Source: an uncultured Saprospiraceae bacterium (GTDB lineage Bacteria; Bacteroidota; Bacteroidia; Chitinophagales; Saprospiraceae). From it: DNA of 35,455 nucleotides. Shown piece after piece: positions 33,673 to 35,455 of this stretch; the stretch's first letter is position 1, and every line of letters begins with the position of its first letter. The position numbers and the translations under genes were made by a program. Under the pieces are notes generated by a model. It was not told where the DNA came from. It did no database searches and saw only the letters and a list, made by a program, of their open reading frames with translations. The stretch is from contig CALLLR010000240.1 of NCBI GenBank assembly GCA_938008185.1, forward strand, positions 1 to 35,455, written 5' to 3'.

Positions 33673-33762
33673 GGGCGTTAGAATCAAGTGTGTTAGTTAG
33701 CTTTGCGCACCTTGTGTTCCTCAAGGAAAGCTTTCGCGCTGACAGATTTTAGAGAACAGTTC
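33673..33762. mobile_element. Decayed relative of the 92-bp MITE, inverted
   Basis: The segment 33706-33759, read on the minus strand, matches 17579-17632 at 49 of 54 positions, including TCAGCGCGAAAGCTTTCC. A remnant of the other end (AAGTGTGTTA on the + strand) is at about 33686-33695. The outer GGGACT ends are blurred and no target duplication is visible. Confidence 0.7.
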
Positions 33763-33796
33763 ACTTTCCCAAATCAATAGTCGACTTTTTTTATTG

Positions 33797-34697
33797 CTAC
33801 CGACTGACCACTACCCTTTCCGTCTTTGTCTTTCCATTTTCCAGCGCAGTTAATTTCAAAAAATAAACGCCGTTACTCAAGTGATCAACGTTTATAAAAT
33901 TGACATTCCGTTGAGCATCTAATAATTGTCCTGCGTTGTTATACAATTCGATTGCTAATAAAAAATCGGAAGGATATTCTAGAAAAATCATCTCCGATAC
34001 TGGATTGGGGAAAACCGAAATTTCGATTTGATCCAGTGTAACAATGGCATTTACTTCAGCACAACTAAGATCAAGATCTTCCACGTCTACGTCGGTGCCC
34101 GTAAAGTCAGGTTCTGAAAAGAATGCATTGCCGGGACAAAAAGCCGTTTCTATACTGATAAAATAATTATGTCCCCGGTAAGAAGCACCAGTTTAATTAC
34201 TACCACTAAAGCTACTATTGCGAAGATTAGGAAGCATACTCAGATCGGGAAAATCTCCACTTAAATTCTATTCCCCAAGTCAACGAGGGTACCCAAAGTA
34301 AAACTACGCTTTCCCAGTGATCGCATACTGAGTGGCAGGATTCCGGTAAAATTATTTGATCCAACATCAAATTTTTCTATGTCCGAATAAAAAGGCGTGG
34401 CGTCGGGCAGCGTTCCCGTAAAGTTATTATTACCGATGTGAAAAGTGTTTAACGAAGAAAGGGAAGTAATCGACGCGGGTAAACTTCCCGATAAATTATT
34501 GAACCGAATACTCAGGTCGTCTACCCTACCGTTTGATAATTAAACGCCAGACCAAGTGCTGACGGGTTTGACCAGTTGGGGCCGTCCAATGCCTCATAAA
34601 AAGCAACCAATGCCAGAGAATCAGTGGTAATACTTTGGGCAGAAATAACGTTTAAACTAAACAATAAGATGAGGGAGAAGATGATTGTCTTTTTCAT
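33797..34697 (-). pseudogene. Decayed leucine-rich-repeat protein gene with T9SS tail
   Basis: An intact start at 34697 gives signal peptide MKKTIIFSLILLFSLNVISA and the typical opening FYEALDGPNWS, but the frame ends at a TAG at 34521-34523 after 58 codons. Coding resumes in other frames with clear leucine-rich-repeat segments (LSIRFNNLSGSLPASI, FHIGNNNFTGTLP, FDVGSNNFTGILPLSM, LSGDFPDLSML). These are interrupted by at least two further frame changes or stops. The last frame, 33797-34084, encodes a full-looking T9SS domain (VFPNPVSEMIFLEY, IELYNNAGQLL, LSNGVYFLKLTA). It was once a surface LRR protein. It starts 7 bp after the carboxylase stop, so it may still be transcribed. Confidence 0.85.
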
Positions 34698-34704
34698 GCT
34701 TTTT

Positions 34705-35455
34705 TTATAATGGGATGTTTCCGTGTTTCTTTTTGGGTAAAATATCCACCTTTTTCTTTAACATCGCAAAAGCTTTAATCAATTTACGACGGCTCAAAGT
34801 CGGGTCGATAACTTCGTCAATAAAACCACGTTCGGTCGCACTGAACGGATTGGCAAATTTCTCGGCGTATTCGGCTTCCTTTTCGGCCAGTTTGGCGGCG
34901 GGATCTTCGGCGGCGCCAATTTCTTTTCTAAAGATAATTTCGGAGGCTCCTTTGGCGCCCATCACGGCAATTTCAGCCGTGGGCCAGGCAAAATTCAGGT
35001 CGGCCCCGATGTGCTTGGAGTTCATCACGTCGTACGCACCACCGTACGCTTTACGGGTAATGAGCGTAATCCGTGGAACGGTCGCTTCACTAAACGCATA
35101 GAGTAATTTTGCCCCGTTGGTAATGATCCCGTTCCACTCCTGATCGGTACCGGGCAGGAACCCCGGAACATCTACTAACACCAATAATGGGATATTAAAA
35201 CAGTCACATGTTCGCACAAACCGAGCGCCTTTCCGGGAGCTATTCACGTCGAGTACACCCGCTAAACTAATCGGTTGGTTGGCGACAATACCGATGCTTC
35301 GTCCGGCCAGCCGAGCAAAGCCAACTACTATATTTTCCGCAAAATCGGGATGTACTTCCAGGAAAGAATCTTCGTCCATAATCCCTTCGATGACTTCCCG
35401 CATATCGTAAGGTTGGTTGGCAGATTCGGGAACGATGGTGGCAAGTTGTTCGCGG
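34705..35455 (-). CDS. Acyl-CoA (probably propionyl-CoA) carboxylase beta subunit, C-terminal part
   Basis: The window holds the last 249 codons or so; the gene runs off the right edge (the frame continues upstream of the internal Met at 35403 with [17 protein letters not shown]). It is the carboxyltransferase C-domain: [21 protein letters not shown], the oxyanion-hole region [37 protein letters not shown], and [14 protein letters not shown]. These patterns are closest to PCC-type beta subunits that carboxylate propionyl-CoA to methylmalonyl-CoA with a biotin carrier subunit. The acyl specificity cannot be fixed from this half alone. It ends GNIPL, the usual family end. Confidence 0.92.
   Translation of the reverse strand, partial: REQLATIVPESANQPYDMREVIEGIMDEDSFLEVHPDFAENIVVGFARLAGRSIGIVANQPISLAGVLDVNSSRKGARFVRTCDCFNIPLLVLVDVPGFLPGTDQEWNGIITNGAKLLYAFSEATVPRITLITRKAYGGAYDVMNSKHIGADLNFAWPTAEIAVMGAKGASEIIFRKEIGAAEDPAAKLAEKEAEYAEKFANPFSATERGFIDEVIDPTLSRRKLIKAFAMLKKKVDILPKKKHGNIPL

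Noticed and set aside
33361-33700. Open frames on both strands across the purB-downstream repeat
   Set aside because: They are produced by the tandem array; unit lengths of 37 and 48 bp break the frame between copies and there is no family resemblance.

Overview
The window looks like a chromosomal piece of a Bacteroidota genome, most likely from the Saprospiria (inference). Supporting signs are Por/type IX secretion (T9SS) C-terminal sorting domains on two intact secreted proteins and one decayed one, a lipoprotein-type Omp85 protein (TamL) next to TamB, genes without Shine-Dalgarno sequences, several TAnnTTTG-like promoter boxes, and Bacteroidota-type families (DUF6515, DUF4833, DUF6249). 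I see no tRNA, rRNA, CRISPR array or phage.

Layout. 1-4.3 kb: the start of an unknown gene, a secreted M28 aminopeptidase with a PDZ domain, a repeat-rich secreted DUF6515 protein, and a Kelch protein with a T9SS tail. 4.7-5.9 kb: a tight three-gene unit of a DUF6249 membrane protein, an ECF sigma factor and an overlapping two-helix membrane protein that may be its anti-sigma. 6.1-7.1 kb: a small lipoprotein and a highly charged Lys/Glu-repeat secreted protein. 7.4-11.7 kb: a DUF4833 protein, a cyclophilin, a subtilisin-like T9SS protease and a CBM9-like lipoprotein. 12.4-15.3 kb: two predicted outer-membrane barrel proteins and an HUH REP-associated tyrosine transposase (RAYT), set in a cluster of GTAG-containing inverted repeats. 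15.4-17.3 kb: dnaK. 17.9-22.4 kb: a tripartite export set of adaptor, MacB-like permease and TolC-like protein, with no ATPase gene beside it. 22.6-23.6 kb: an ACMSD-type decarboxylase with all expected metal ligands. 23.8-31.2 kb: tamL and tamB. 31.4-35.5 kb: an FMN reductase, purB, a tandem repeat, a decayed leucine-rich-repeat gene and the 3' half of an acyl-CoA carboxylase beta subunit.

Envelope biogenesis and secretion dominate (TamL/TamB, T9SS cargo, tripartite efflux, lipoproteins). Housekeeping genes (dnaK, purB, cyclophilin, carboxylase) are interspersed.

The least expected content is between the genes. I found: (i) the RAYT with about ten REP-like units arranged as inverted pairs of roughly 100 bp; (ii) a 92-bp MITE with 24-bp inverted ends and a perfect 8-bp target duplication upstream of dnaK, with a decayed relative near 33.7 kb; (iii) two copies of a 42-bp element that forms a 13-bp stem only on the + strand, each about 105-111 nt after a + strand stop codon; (iv) a 197-bp nested inverted-repeat element between convergent genes; and (v) a 73-nt symmetric structured element between the ACMSD gene and tamL. 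Family assignments are from reading the sequence; no database search was run.
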